Shown here in pieces: positions 14,001 through 26,328 of a stretch of 64,000 nt of DNA. Source of the stretch: Acanthococcus lagerstroemiae (lineage: Eukaryota; Arthropoda; Insecta; Hemiptera; Eriococcidae); NCBI GenBank assembly GCA_031841125.1, contig CM063114.1, positions 9,486,001-9,550,000 on the forward strand, read 5' to 3'. How positions within the stretch are numbered: position 1 is the first letter of the stretch; every line of letters starts with the position of its first letter. Under the pieces are notes generated by a model that ran no database searches, had not been told where the DNA came from, and was given only the letters and a program-made list of their open reading frames with translations. The translations under genes were made by a program, and so were the position numbers.

Positions 14001-17000
14001 TCATATTTACATGTCTTTTGTTTTTCTGTCTTATGTCTTGTGTCCTCTGTCAGTTTACCTCATATCTTTACGTTTAGTGTCTTTACATCATATGTCTTTC
14101 CGTTCTATGGTCTCACGTCTTTACATCTCCTATCTTTATGTATTATATCTGAACGTCTTATAGCATGCCTTACATCTTACGTCTTTATATCTTACACATA
14201 ATACATCTTGTATTTGTGCCTTTACAATTCATGTCTTCACAACTTACATTCTTTACATTCGATATTTTATGATGTTATATCTTATTCTGATCCCCGTGGA
14301 AATCTTTGTGGATCTCACAGCTAAAAAGAAAGATATACTGCCGTGTACAGTCAGCTGATTTGTCAGTGACGATGCCAAAACTTAGTAGTACCTAAATGTT
14401 ACAGTACTGCCGTGATTCCCAACAAATACTGCCAGAAAAATGAGGGAATATTGTCGGTCTATTGCCGGACAATATTTGGCTTTGGCAAAGACTTGGCAGT
14501 GCTCAGTGAAAGTAACTGCTAGTATAGAGTTAACAGTACTATTGAGGCAGCACTGCTGACTTAATTAGCAGTGAGTGAAAACTCGACCGCTGAGGATAAA
14601 AAACTTCCTAGACCTTGAATGAATAATGTGCGCATTTCTTACAGGTACAAAATGGCACGCACGAAGGAAAATGTTAACGCCAACTTTCCATTTCAAAATT
14701 TTGGAAAACTACGTTCCTATTTTCAATAAAAATGCCGAGTTATTAACGAAAAAATTAGTTGATTGTGCGGCTAAATCCGCGTTGGTGGACATAGATTTAT
14801 ACATATCATTATGTACTCTGGATGTCATTTGTGGTAAGAGAAAAACTTAACACTACATTATATCCCTTCCTCTTTACCCGTACTTCACCGAGGAAGTGGA
14901 ATTTTTTGCCGACCAGTTTTTTTTTCCTATACATTATTGAAACCACCGATCATTCCAATTTATAATTTAGTTTTTGATTTCTTTTAATAGAAACTGCAAT
15001 GGGTACATCTCTAGATTGTCAACAGGGAGCAGCTGCTGAATACGTATCTGCAATTCGCAGGTAATAAATACAAACATAGGCGGCAACTTCACATTTCTGA
15101 GTATCCCACCAGAAATTACAAAAAATAAAATAAAATACACTTTTGATCAAGTGCTCAGAAACCCTCCCATTCTACACTTCTATCCCTATTTCCCTACACA
15201 AAAATAATAAATTATTAGCCGAATTACAAGTATAACTAATTAGTGATACTAGCGCTATGTCGTTCAGAATGAGAACTAAAATCCAAGAAACTATTTGATA
15301 GGTTCGATTCTCTTATTTTTTTCAGCCATGAGGCGACTTAAAACTTATTTACGATCAACTTTAACTACAAAATGTTTGAATGAAGTAGCTTTTCTCCATA
15401 TTCATAAGAATAAAACTAGAGATATTAATTTAGATAACGTAATGAATGAGTGGATTATGAGAAATAAGCAACGATTGTCAACTTTTTATGTGCCTAAGTA
15501 AATAATACCTATATACATAATTGATATTTACCATGTGCAAAAATTTTAAAAATGATCATCAAGTTAAAAAAAAGTTGTTTGTTTTTTTCTTGGGGGGGGG
15601 GGGGGGATTTATTGACTATTGAGCATGAGCACCCGCCAAAAAATTGTAAGTAGCCGCCTATGAATGCAAACTCTGTAATATGAATATCTACCCTCGAATT
15701 GGAAAAACCTACTCAGTATTTACTGACTTGTATGTACTGAAGCTCAATTCTGACATGCTTTTTCAGGGCCGGTGAAATTATTGCGTTGAGAAATTTGACA
15801 TTCTGGATGTACAATGAATATCTATTTAGCCATTCACCAGCAGGAAGGGAATTCTACATAATTCTAAAACAGTTGCATGGATTCACAGAAAAGGTAATGA
15901 ACTTCAATTGATGGGCTTATGCATAAGCGCGAATAGCAGACTTTGAGTAAGGTGGCTCAAGAGTAGGGGCTGACAAAATGAAAGCTGCTTTTCCAAAACG
16001 CATGAAGTCAAAAAAACAGAAGCAAAAAAAAGTAAAAAAGAGTGTGCTGTGCTGCGTGGCTCCAGGCTGCTTCCGTTGTATCGCATCTGCTATGGTTGAT
16101 TTTGCTATATTCTCTATAGGGTGACATGTTCACACAACCTTCTGCCACCAGATTCCGTCCCTACTGGATCCTAACTCATTTTTGCCAAAAATTAACTTAA
16201 TGGGTTTTGGAAAAGCAGCTTTCAAATACCTGAATGTTGAAACATCTTTCGCTCGTATTATTTTTCAGTATTTATGGACAGGGGGAGGGCTTTTAGAGAA
16301 TTGGAAGGGCTAAACCCTCAAGCCTCCTTCTATTTGTGCTTATGAGTTTATACCTGTACACGCATTACCAATACTGTGCTAATTTTCAGTTTAGGAACCG
16401 TACCCTGTCATATACCTATACAGTTCACAGTATCAGTCGGCCATTAATTATTACAAAATTCATACTTTTTCTGTACGCTTCAGGTGATCAAAGAAAGAAA
16501 GGAAATTTACATGTCGAATTACATTCAACCGGAGCAACCTTTGAGTAAGTTAGATAGTGAATTTCTAAGTCTTCACACTTATTAATCATTAAAGTGCTCA
16601 AAGAGCAAGGTCAACAGTTTGCAAAAGACAAGATGTATCGAAGCAAAGTGCAGGTTCGTATTTTAGAATTATTCGGAGTGCTCATCTACCTATCGTTATT
16701 TTCAGACCATGTTTCTGGAATTTATAAGCAACGGAAATCGTTCCTGGATTACCTTCTCGAAATGCAGAAAGAAAATCCAACAGTAATGACCGATGAAGAT
16801 ATACGCGAAGAAGTTGACACTTTCATGTTCGAGGTAGGATTTTCTTTTTCATGGGCAAATAATCTTGTGAAAAAGCAAGTTTTCAAATTGCATGGAGATG
16901 GTAATAGGTTCTCTTGCCTTCAAAAGTGAAGACTCACAGACAGGAAAACGTGAGTGCATATCTCTATTAGCAGGTCAAGCTGCATAAATTTATAATGCGG

Positions 17001-19818
17001 TGCAAAAAGGGGAAAAAAAACTTTCCATAAAATATAAAAAGACCTGAGAATCTAGAACCTTAATTAATAATCACATATTAGATAAGTATGACTGACCAAT
17101 CTATGAAAAGAAAGTTCTGGTACTAAACATGATAACATTATTACCTTGACCGTAACCTGTATCTACTTTCATTACCACTTTCCTGATTTCAAAATCAGCA
17201 AAATATTATTATCGTAACAATTAAAAAAACAGACAGACATGTTTAAATGAAACGGAAACTGTAAGGTGGCTCATACCTACATATCATTCTCACCTTGACC
17301 GTGGTAATTCAAACATTCAGTTTCTTTAGTCTATCACTACCTGATTTCAAAATCGCCTCAACTGATTACCTTACGCAATCAGTATTCCGCAGTTTTTACA
17401 CATTTACGAACTTGATGATCTGTAGATTTGAATTTCCTTATGGAAGATTTGTGTATCACATGTGCACGACATCAAAGAATAATAATTAAGAATGATATAG
17501 CAATTCAATTGGCAAAGTGTGACGCCATCGTGACATGAGGAAAGTAACGCTGAACAGTGTGGCTGTATTCAAAAACGCACACAAATTAGAAAACAGTTAT
17601 CTAAAATGTTAGAAAATTAGGAAAAAACCTTAGCGTCGTAGAATGTGGATTGATAACGTTGTAGAATATAGAAGTAGAACCGCAGGAAGATCAAGATCAA
17701 TGAGCTATACTGAAGAAGAAGAAAGAAGAAAAAAAGTTATTGTAAGAGACTCGTTACCGACCCTAATGAAATCAAAATTGTTGCTTATAATTCTGTTAAT
17801 TTTTTCCCCAACAAATTAATTTCTCGAAATTAAAGCGCCTCTGAACTATAATGAACTGTGACTCAGATCCGCTCAGATCAACACATCTGAAATGACACGC
17901 CACTGAACTCAGCTGAACTTGAACGGATGAGAAGAGAAAGCGATTGCAATAGGCTCAGCTACTCGTAGTCGTAGCCGACCCTAAAAACTAAAATTTAAAT
18001 ATGCTAATCACATGACAAGAGAGGGATGGAACCTGCAATACACTCTTCGGACTCCACTGGACCACAGCAGAGGCAAAAGTCGACTTGCCACGCGCTGGTT
18101 AGATGAAATCCTTAAATTTCAGGGGCTCTACTGGAAGCAGACAGCAATAAACAGAAAGGCTTGGAAGAGGGTGTGATAGAGACATATGCCCAACGGTGGG
18201 TGGAGTAGGTGGTGGCTTACAGACATGAAAAAAGGACAAATAGAACTGTAACGTAGTAAGCTCCATAGATAAGTTAAAAATCTTGTTCATGACCCACCTA
18301 CTCAATGACAAAATAGAAAATAATATGGATATTTTTGTACAATTGATTGAGCCCTTCTCCTCTCAGGTGATTTAAGGGTGAAAAAAAGGAATGTTGAACT
18401 TCTCTGGGCCCTTTTTGGTAACTTTTTGTTATTTTGAGGTTACCTTTCCACCTTTTTCTTCTGAAGGTCACTGGTCGCCTGTACACAATAATTTCTCCGG
18501 TGTTGCCATGTGTATATAGCATTCGCTACACACGCTATATAGAAGTTGCCGGCCATGATGAAACTGACCGGTATAGATCTACTGGACACTTGCGATACCT
18601 GCTAGTAGGTACTAGTCGAGTTAGGTAACTCTCACATAGTTCAAAAGTCGAACTGCAATAAAACATCATTGATAGCTACGCGAGACTGGATAACTGGAGG
18701 GATAGGTCATCTGCATTTTTTGCATTAAATTCATCCTTTAGCCATTAAGCAGATAATGCTTTCCGTTTACTTTTACAAGTACAGCTATAGTTGAAGGGTA
18801 CAGGGAAAGAAGTTAGGTCACATTTTTGGCGACTGAAAGGATGCTACGGTCCAGAAAAACGGGTTTCAAAATTTATGTACAGGTAAAGAACCACTTCACC
18901 ACAAAAGTAACTTAACCTGCTTCTTTCCCTGTACCCTCCAATTATTGTCGATACCACTCGCAGCTAATATTTGACATTTATTCTGTTTTAAAAATACCAG
19001 GGCCACGATACAACTTCCGCTGCTCTAACCTGGGCCCTCTTTATGATCGCTGCACATCCAGACGTTCAAGTTAGTATGCACAAAAATATGCATTTTATTG
19101 TATAATTGTTTGAGATACGTAAGATCACTTAAATTATGAATGTTGGCAGGATAAAGTGCACAAAGAAATAAATCAAATTTTCGGTAATGACAATCGAGAA
19201 GCCTCAGCGCAGGATCTACATCAAATGCATTACTTAGAAATGGTAGTGAAGGAGACTTTAAGACTGTATCCCAGCGTTCCCTACATTTCACGGGGCTTAA
19301 CCGCTGACTTACAACTGAGTAAGTAGAGAACATAGTTGTGCAACTCTAGCCTTTACTCCTCTCACAACTTCTGATATCACTGATTTGTTTTCAGAAAAAT
19401 ATGTCATACCAGCAGAAACCAACATCTCCATAGTACCGTATTTGATCCACAGGAATCCGAAAATCTATACGGAGCCTGAGAAATTTGATCCGGATAGATT
19501 TTTACCGGATGTAGCTAAGGAACGACATCCGTATGCATACATCCCATTTAGTGCCGGTTACCGTAACTGTATAGGTGGGTTAAACGTTGAAATTAACTAT
19601 GTGGTATGTAATTTGAAATCAAAACTTATTAACGCACAGTTTTCAACTTCGCAGGGCAGAAATTTGCTATGATGGAAATGAAAATAATACTTTCAACTAT
19701 TCTGAGAAAATTGCGCGTACATACTACAATGAAAAAGGAGGATGTCAAAGTACTTCCTCACATGATCCTTCGACCAACGCCCACTATCTACCTGTCACTC
19801 AGCCTTTTAAAAACTTAG
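2079..19818 (+). CDS. Cytochrome P450, CYP4 family (12 exons, 512 aa)
   Basis: Haem-thiolate monooxygenase, probably ER-anchored and acting on fatty acids, hormones or xenobiotics. Exons by eye: 2079-2262, 9265-9371, 9503-9593, 14645-14833, 14991-15060, 15767-15893, 16484-16544, 16706-16833, 19001-19069, 19150-19318, 19395-19574, 19655-19818. All have AG/GT borders, join in phase and total 1539 nt including the stop. The N-terminus has a hydrophobic anchor (about residues 3-26). Visible motifs are the CYP4-like [15 protein letters not shown], the I-helix GHDTT (320-324), E377-T-L-R380, PDRF (431-434) and the haem loop [10 protein letters not shown] with Cys457. The length equals that of typical CYP4s. 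A possible extra exon at 16595-16653 breaks the frame and is left out. AATAAA lies near 20066. The exact subfamily cannot be named. Confidence 0.93.
5490..6420. repeat. C/T-rich low-complexity block with strong C-over-G skew
   Basis: About 0.9 kb is dominated by C, T and A with very few G on the plus strand, in runs such as CCTCCTCCACCACGGCCCC. It yields spurious proline/serine-rich ORFs in several frames on both strands. It follows a short GC-rich piece (5360-5420) with 'gggggcttcgcc'. Because several overlapping frames are equally open and none resembles a protein family, I treat it as simple-sequence DNA. Confidence 0.6.
6841..7200. repeat. Degenerate tandem duplication, period 200 bp
   Basis: The text 'cgattatctcg' occurs at 6881 and again at 7081. 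It is followed in each copy by 'aaatttaacaagg' and 'atttcggtcct' or 'attttggtcct' at matching offsets. There are two copies with roughly 75-80 percent identity by eye. Confidence 0.6.
7754..8099. mobile_element. hAT-type MITE with TAGGGATGG ends
   Basis: A 346-bp element starts TAGGGATGG, ends CCATCCCTA and is flanked by the exact 8-bp duplication TTTACTAC (7746-7753 and 8100-8107). The interior includes 'gggaatattccc' and poly-purine text but no ORF of note. Terminus and duplication length fit hAT MITEs. Confidence 0.88.
11741..12140. mobile_element. Probable hAT MITE
   Basis: The 400-bp segment begins CAGGGATGGGAAAGC and ends GGAAGTTGG-complement text CCATTTCCATCTCTG, so the ends are imperfect inverted repeats. 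Flanks are tctatttc (11733-11740) and tttatttc (12141-12148), 7 of 8 matching. The interior repeats 'cagcttcc' many times. It is consistent with an older hAT MITE. Confidence 0.6.
12300..12440. repeat. Polypurine tract (GGAAGGA-rich)
   Basis: About 140 bases are almost entirely A and G, with runs of GGAAGG, AAAGAAAG and a G-run. It is simple-sequence DNA, and the lysine/glutamate/arginine-rich ORF it encodes is an artefact. Confidence 0.8.
12456..12497 (+). repeat. Dispersed GGGTCGGCTA repeat, copy 1
   Basis: The text TTAGGGTCGGCTAGGAGTAG then CCGAGCCTATTGCAATCAC recurs in inverted form at 17941-17986 and 25515-25552. A shorter direct copy lies at 13258-13281 and a diverged one at 25470-25512. 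The GGCTA...TAGCC part is itself palindromic. It is likely the end of a dispersed transposable element family. Confidence 0.7.
17941..17986 (-). repeat. Dispersed GGGTCGGCTA repeat, inverted copy
   Basis: The sequence reads 'gattgcaataggctcagct' followed by 'agccgaccctaa', which is the complement of the copy at 12456. A fragment 'accgaccctaa' at 17756 matches the outer part. The pair flanks P450 exons 4 to 8, but nothing shows they belong to one element. Confidence 0.65.
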
Positions 19819-22800
19819 TGCTGACTGTGCAGAATTAGTTACTGTAATTACGCCAGGTTTTCTATATGTGATAATTATACGGACTGAGAGGAAAACGCGA
19901 GCCTTCGTTACTGCGATATTTTAATGAAGGAAGCACTCGGGACCAAACTGAAAAAAAAAGCTAGTCTGGTGAAGTACAAAATATATTTTAGACCTGCTGA
20001 GGTCAAATCAGTACATAATACTGCGAGAAAATTACGTCTATTATCCGCATTTTCATTTTATACTTACAATAAAGTTTATAAAGGTAATTTTTTCTGTTTT
20101 CTTATTCTTCCAGTAGTACACATCGATAAAATTCTTAAATTTATTTGTATTACTGAAATCACAGTATTCTTTAGGAAATAGCTCCGTAAGTTAGGAATGA
20201 AATTTCATAAATTGAAAAATTTATAGATAATCTCGGTAAATTCAGCATAAAAAGGAATTTTAAGGAAAAAAGAGGTAACAAACGGGAGTCTGCTGAGAAT
20301 TGTTGCGTGTGTGTGCGCACGCGCTGCTGATGATTTTCTAAAGGGATCGAACCACCCCAAAATTGTTCTTTTCCCAAAAATTAGAAATTTTTCAGTCAAA
20401 AATTGTTCTATATATTTACTACTGTTTCCATGTCTATATCTCAGAAATGTCACAAATGGAAGGTTCAAATTGACTTTTCCGAACAGCAGAATTCAAAATC
20501 GGCCTCATGGGAGAAAAAAGTTTTTTGATATTTGAAGGTGTGAAATTCAAACTATTATACGTAACAATTTCAAAATTTTACACGAGCAGCAAAAACGGTT
20601 TCATCGGGGGGGGGGGGGGCAGAGCGGATACTCGATCAATTTTCTGAAGTTTCTATACAGAACCATCAAAGAATTTTAGACCTTCGTCATCCTTAAATTG
20701 AGAAAATGACGGTCGAAGTTGTGCACATCCTAAGACCATCAAAATATTGGGTAAATATCCCAAGCGCCATTGATGTCAATTCACCCAATAATTGCAAGCT
20801 AATAATCGAGACAGATTATTTCATAACAGTTAGAATGTTTTGTATATGTTACCGTTAATGTGTAGAATCAGTTAGAGTATAATATCATTAAAATGCTCAC
20901 TAGTTTTTAGCCCCTGATTCCTCCCCTCAGAGAGCAATAGACCTTTTTCGGGTGACGTCACACAGATCCTTACAGTACTTGGTTATTAGTTAGAAAAAAT
21001 ATCCATTCTGCGCATCGACTCCCATAAGAAAACACACGGAACAAAGATCATTACGTTACTACCCGAGAATAAAGATTTTTTTAGAAACTAAAGGTATATA
21101 TTTCTAATCCAGAAGGTTCTTAGCATTTGCTAATAAACTTCTGTTTTCTAACAAATTTCTTATACTCAAGTAGTAACATAATGGTCTTTGCTCCGTGTGT
21201 TTTCTTATGGGAGTCAAATAACGTTCGTTGGCGCACATTGGGTATTTTTGCTAACAAGAACCAAGTACTGTTAGGGATCTGTATAACGTCGACTTAAAAA
21301 AGGTCTACCAGCTAAAAATTTTAGAGATTTCAACTTTCATCTGTTTACACAACAATTCAAAGTTTCAACCTGGTTACTTTGAAAGAACGCGTTTCAAACG
21401 CTATGGATCGTGAGAAATCACGACTATTAATTGTTTTTGGCCTCTGTATGATGCTCTTTGAAGTCGACAGGGCTTAAAATTCCAAACGCGGTGTAGACAA
21501 ATGAAAATTGCAGGTTTACTGAATTTCACCCCGATCCGTCAATAAGAGAAAGAATGAAGGTCAGAAAATTGGTATTTCGCGTGCTGCGATCTATGGGCCG
21601 AAATTAGAGATACTTTGAGGCTACATGCTCACATAATAATATGTTTTGCAGGGTGACAGTACTTAGAATAGTTTACAATGAAAAAAACTCGCTTTGAAAA
21701 ATTAGGCACACAGGATAGTTTGAACTTCATGCCTTCATTTTCTTTTCTCATTTCTTGAGATTTCAAGAACAGAAGTTCAAATTTCACATGCTCTCGATTC
21801 TCTACCTCAGTAGCTTTCCATTCCTGAGAATTTTTTGTCCTCCCCCCCCCCCATTCAACCAAGGGCGTGAGGTAATTTAAGGCCTCCAGAAATGGCTCAA
21901 TAAATACCGCCAAACAGGTATTTTCTATGTTCTACTTTCTGTATCTATTTTAGTTCCGAACTGTCAGATTCATCAGTTTTTCTGCCTCAATAATAATTCA
22001 AATTTTGATCCCAAGTTCTCAAAAGGGCCCAGAATGATGCGACGCTCTTTGAGAAATTCCGGAATCTTGGATCCCCACTCCAACCCTGAATACAACACAC
22101 GTAAAATCGAATGTTCTTATGTTTCAAAGATTTGGACAAGCAGTAGATTGGGGGAAGTTATCAAGCAGAAAGTGTACAAAAATGCCATCGGGATATCGTG
22201 CGGCACTGGAGGACCCCGAATTCAATTTTGATACCAATTCGCCCCAAGCTAAAAATTGTGGAATCAGGGGAGAGAGCCAATGTCAAAAATGTTTTAAAAA
22301 TATGGATATCGGATATAGAGTTTCGAGGTCACTCAATTCAGTTTTTACATTATTTTACTCCAACTTTGATAACTATGGTATCTGGAGGGAGAGCCATAAT
22401 TAAAAATACAACATACGTAAGACTTCTAAGAGCTTTGAGCTCGCTGAATTCATTTGTGATCTCAGTTTTACTCGAACTTCAAAACTATAAAAGCAGAGGC
22501 GGGGGCAACGATCGAAAATGTCAAGTTATACGAGAATCAAGCATACGGTATTCAGTGTCGCTGAAATCGTTTTTATGGTCACTTGAACTCTGTACTTGGA
22601 ACTTTGGCACTAGGGGAGAAGACCTGAACTGAATTTTGAAACACAGAATTATACAGTATCTGTTGGGTTTGGAAGATTTCCGAATTCCTTTTCGATACCA
22701 GATGCCTATCAACTTATTATGGCACTGGGTTTGGGAATGTTGGCCAAGTTTACCATAATAAAGTGACATTTCTGGGGTAGACACGAGAAAGTACTGGAGA

Positions 22801-23238
22801 TCATTTTCATAAAGAATCTGGTGTAGAACAATTTTTGATTGACAATTTTCTTCATATCCAATATAGTACATCAATATTTCATAAAAAGGTTCCCTCTATC
22901 ACCCAAGAAAAATTAACAAAAGGAGTAGGGCGAGACTTCTAGTATATTAAGACATCACCTTTAACCATTTTGAGCAAGTTCCTGCTTGTTACCTCGTTTT
23001 TCCTCTAAATTTTTTTTATTTACCTGGACTAATTATTACATATTACCCGATGAACAATTTGTGACTCCTGAATTACCAATACGAACGGTAAGACCAAACC
23101 AATTAGCATTTTTTTTTTCTTCTTTAAGAATCTTACTAGCAACATTATAGCCCATATAGATTGTAAAACCATTTCGATAATCGATCGCCTTTTACTGCCA
23201 AAATATTGCCAATTTCAGAATGACTTCTGCCCACTTCC
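19819..23238. other. Intergenic, 3.4 kb, MITEs and degenerate repeats
   Basis: No gene was recognised between the P450 and the ZAD gene. Contents: the P450 3' end, a G-run at 20607-20619, a long-TIR MITE (20940-21305), a loose inverted repeat (about 21327-21360 against 21488-21515) and a degenerate tandem region (about 22030-22630) with recurring 'gggagagagcca...aaaaat' text that creates overlapping ORFs. Confidence 0.5.
20940..21305. mobile_element. MITE with long TIRs, TA target
   Basis: Inverted arms of roughly 130-150 bp run 20940-21085 and 21160-21305, starting GACCTTTTT and ending AAAAAGGTC with TA on both sides (20938-20939 and 21306-21307). Matching internal blocks include CTCCCATAAGAAAACACAC against GTGTGTTTTCTTATGGGAG and ACAGTACTTGGTT against AACCAAGTACTGT. 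No coding sequence is present. TA flanks suggest a Tc1/mariner-like family, but the arms are unusually long. Confidence 0.8.
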
Positions 23239-24764
23239 TCACGATTCAGATTCATCTCCCGAAGAATCTGTCACGATAATATTTATTTTCTTCATAAAAG
23301 GTTTGCCGTCACTGTCGTCTGTTTTTTTTATTTTGCTTGCCGAGGGGCTGCTATCACTGTCACTACAATTCGGCTTCATCTGTAGTTTTCTTCTCAGTTT
23401 GCTATGACCAACGCTATAGTTTAAAAAAGTTAATTTCATTCAGAAACGTTCAATTTTTAATATTCATCTTTGAGTGCAGATACGCACTCGAATACGAGTA
23501 ATACTTACTCACTATCCGATGATACAGGGGATACTGTTCCTGCAACTGGCAAATCACATACATGTTTTTCCTTCGCTTCTGGGCAAAGAAGAATAGCCTG
23601 ACATTCGGGACAAACATACAGTGTTGTTGAATTCCCAGGTAGCTTATGGATCAGCCAGTTCTTAGGCCTGTAGAAGAACGGGGACGATTAGCTTGAAACG
23701 TTATTGAACAACTTCACATCAGTTTTCAAAAAAGAGCAATATACCATACAGGTAAATTAAGCAAAGAAAAGAATCTGTGACGGTACCTGACGTCTGTTTT
23801 CGGACTTGCATCGACAGGTTCTGGTGTTTGAACGGAATGAGTCCTTGAGTCTGCAGGCTCCGACGTACACTTCGGTACAGAATTTACAGGTAACTTCTTA
23901 CGAAGTACTGAACCAGGATTATAAGGCTTAGAACTACGGATTTTCTTCACTTCATCACTCTCAATTTTGGGACATTGTGGGATTTTAGGAAGGCAAATTG
24001 CAGGCACTTTGATGAGTACGTCTTGTCCCATTGAAATCGAACCTTTGCAAGAGTTAGATATCTTGCAAGATGTCACTGCATTGCCAACAATTATACTGTG
24101 ATTTTTTTTCTCACATTCACTGTTGTCAACTTTTTCCTGAAAATCTTCACATTCAATCTTGTTAACTTTTACCTGAAAATAAATGTATGTGTTCATTTTG
24201 TCGAGGATGCTTTCTTCCATACTAAAACAAGATATACTCAGATTTTACTTCATCACAATTCAGTTTCTCAGCTATGCTAGCTAATTTTTGTTGAACTATC
24301 TTGCTTACGGTTAGAAGCTGTTGGATGTCATACAGCGTTGCTGTACAGGAATGGCAGATATGTTTCGGCAATCTGTCATCTTCAGTCACCTGCAAAACAC
24401 GATCCTTAGTGCTTAATAATAAACCAGGTTTAGTTTATTTTGTTATTTACAAGTATTTATAACCAACGATCTCGTCCACCTTTCAGGTTGTCCGCAAGCG
24501 GGTGTCCCTAGTATTACAAGTAAATCACGGTAATACAATATCTACTGAATATCGGCAATATCCTCTATCATCCATTACAAGAAGAGGAAATGCAAGCAAA
24601 CAAACCTGAATACACAGTACGTTTTTAACCAATGTTAAGAACTGCTCATTATCCGGCTTCATTAGGTTAAGGAATACGGCATTATTTTGACAACCACAAA
24701 TGCGACAGGTGCTGTTCTCCAGCGCCTCTCGTGTTGTTAGATATACATGACCCGGCAAACTCAT
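23239..24764 (-). CDS. ZAD-domain zinc-finger protein (5 exons, 339 aa)
   Basis: Likely a nuclear DNA- or chromatin-binding protein. Exons on the minus strand: 24764-24606, 24389-24249, 24172-23787, 23667-23509, 23413-23239. They join in phase to 339 residues. The N-terminal ZAD has its four zinc ligands as CRIC (Cys20, Cys23) and CHSC (Cys65, Cys68), with helix-rich text between. A long charged linker follows, then one finger CPEC...HVC (Cys248, Cys251, His264, Cys266), and a serine/aspartate-rich acidic tail. Most ZAD proteins have arrays of C2H2 fingers, so a single C2HC-type finger is unusual. The donor after exon 2 (gtaaaat) is weak. The ZAD assignment is firm; function is unknown. Confidence 0.85.
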
Positions 24765-26328
24765 TACGAACTAAATAATTTTACTAGGATAAATTTATAA
24801 ATTTTCGACTTGAATACTTTAGAAGGATTAAATTGAATTTATTAACATAATTTCTTTGCATAATTATCACAAACATAAGATAACATAACACAAGCAGGAG
24901 AGGCGATGAGGGCAGGATGAAACATAGAACACGTATAATATAGCGACGTAGCGTCACCGTTGAATAAATGATAAGGCTAGAACTAGAAGTGACGTCACAA
25001 ACGGACGCTGTTCTCCTGTTGCCTGTTCAGCAAGAGGGAACCAACTAACATTTGTAAACAAAATGAGTTATTATTTACTATTTAGTATCATTGGAAAGAG
25101 CGTAAAATGTAGAATTTTTCAAAATTGGGCCCCGATTCAAAAATGTGTAATCCAAAGACGTTTATACTACTACACTAGACACTAGATACCTAACTTCAGC
25201 CTGCTACTATATAAACCCTCCTCACCCATCCCGCATTTTAGTATCCCATCTGCTAGCGTCACCGGTATAGAAAATCGGCTCCAATGCATTTTGAACAGGG
25301 ATGGCAAACGAAACCGTTTTTTTTTTTCGTTTTGTTATTTCGTTTCAATATTTTTGACAAAAATCAATCGTTATTTCGTAATTTCATTTCGTTTGTTTGC
25401 CATCCCTGCTATTTACTGAACTCACCCTGACTCAACTCACCCGGGAAAAGAAATGAAATTTCGATTACAGTAGGCTCGGCTACTAGTACCCGACCACGAC
25501 CCGACCCTAGAAAGTGGTTGCAATAGGCTCGGCTACTAGTAGCCGATCCTAAAAAGTAAAAATCACAAATCAAAAAACTAGGAATGGCAAACGAAACGTT
25601 TTTTTTTTTCGTTTCGTTATTTCACTTCCGATTTCAAAATCCAAACACTAAGCAACCCTGTCGAGAGGGAGGGGGAAAGAGGGGAAATACCCCGGGCGCG
25701 GACTTTCAGGAGGGCCCGATATTTTTAAAAGACCTGAATTTTAACGCGTAGGATTACATCATACTGTACAACAAATCAGCAATCATACTCCTTACACCAT
25801 GAAAGAAACCTCTTATCCCGTAGCTTATAATTTTTTCCCATCTGACATAAGAAAAAAATGAACTGGAAGGAGGGGGCCCGTAGAAATTCCCCCAGGCCCT
25901 TTCTTTCTCTCTATGGGGCTGACACTAAGTATCCTACCTTGTAAGTAGTAAGGTAGTAACTCAGTAGCCTGGAAGGTAGCTGATGATTACAGATTATACA
26001 GCTCTGCTCCTCACCTTTTCCGAAAAGATAAGAGTCTCTTTACGTTTCATCATCGTCTCATATTACAGAGTCAACACTGCTATAATATTCTAACACTTTT
26101 TTCTAAAAAAAAAACACAAAAAAACTTTAAAAAAAACAACAACAACAACTCATTTGTTTGTACATATTTAGTGATTAGTGATTAGAATGTTTTTATTAAC
26201 GAGGAGGAGAACATTTTCAGATATTTGGAAAGCAAGTTCAGAACGCAAAGTGGAACATTGAAAGAGTAACATTCACAAATCAAAATTGGTATTCCATTTT
26301 ACATTTCTGGCTTTAATGCTAGTAATTT
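24765..26328. other. Intergenic between ZAD gene and glycerate kinase
   Basis: No gene was seen. It contains a small palindromic element (25296-25408) with CAGGGATGGCAAACGAAAC and GTTTGTTTGCCATCCCTG ends, a partial second copy at about 25583-25640, and two copies of the TAGGCTCGGCTACTAGTA repeat (25470-25552). The last 200 bp are AT-rich and presumably carry the 3' UTR of the kinase gene. Confidence 0.5.
25296..25408. mobile_element. Short fold-back repeat, 113 bp
   Basis: The ends CAGGGATGGCAAACGAAAC and its inverted counterpart enclose T-rich text with repeated 'cgttatttcgt'. No convincing target duplication was found (attttgaa against ctatttac). A partial copy starts at 25583. Confidence 0.55.

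Larger units (their letters stand above)
9594..14644. other. P450 intron 3 (5.1 kb), repeat-rich
   Basis: No exon was recognised. The intron includes a poly-C run (9943-9957), a 79-bp duplication with 'tacttgggaattttgaattga' near 10090 and 10150, a hAT-like MITE (11741-12140), a purine-only tract (12300-12440), copies of the GGGTCGGCTA repeat (12456 and 13258) and a pyrimidine-rich stretch with 'ttacatctta'-like repeats (13980-14290). Confidence 0.55.

Noticed and set aside
22034..22874. Overlapping ORFs of up to 144 codons on both strands
   Set aside because: They lie in a degenerate tandem repeat and none shows conserved motifs.
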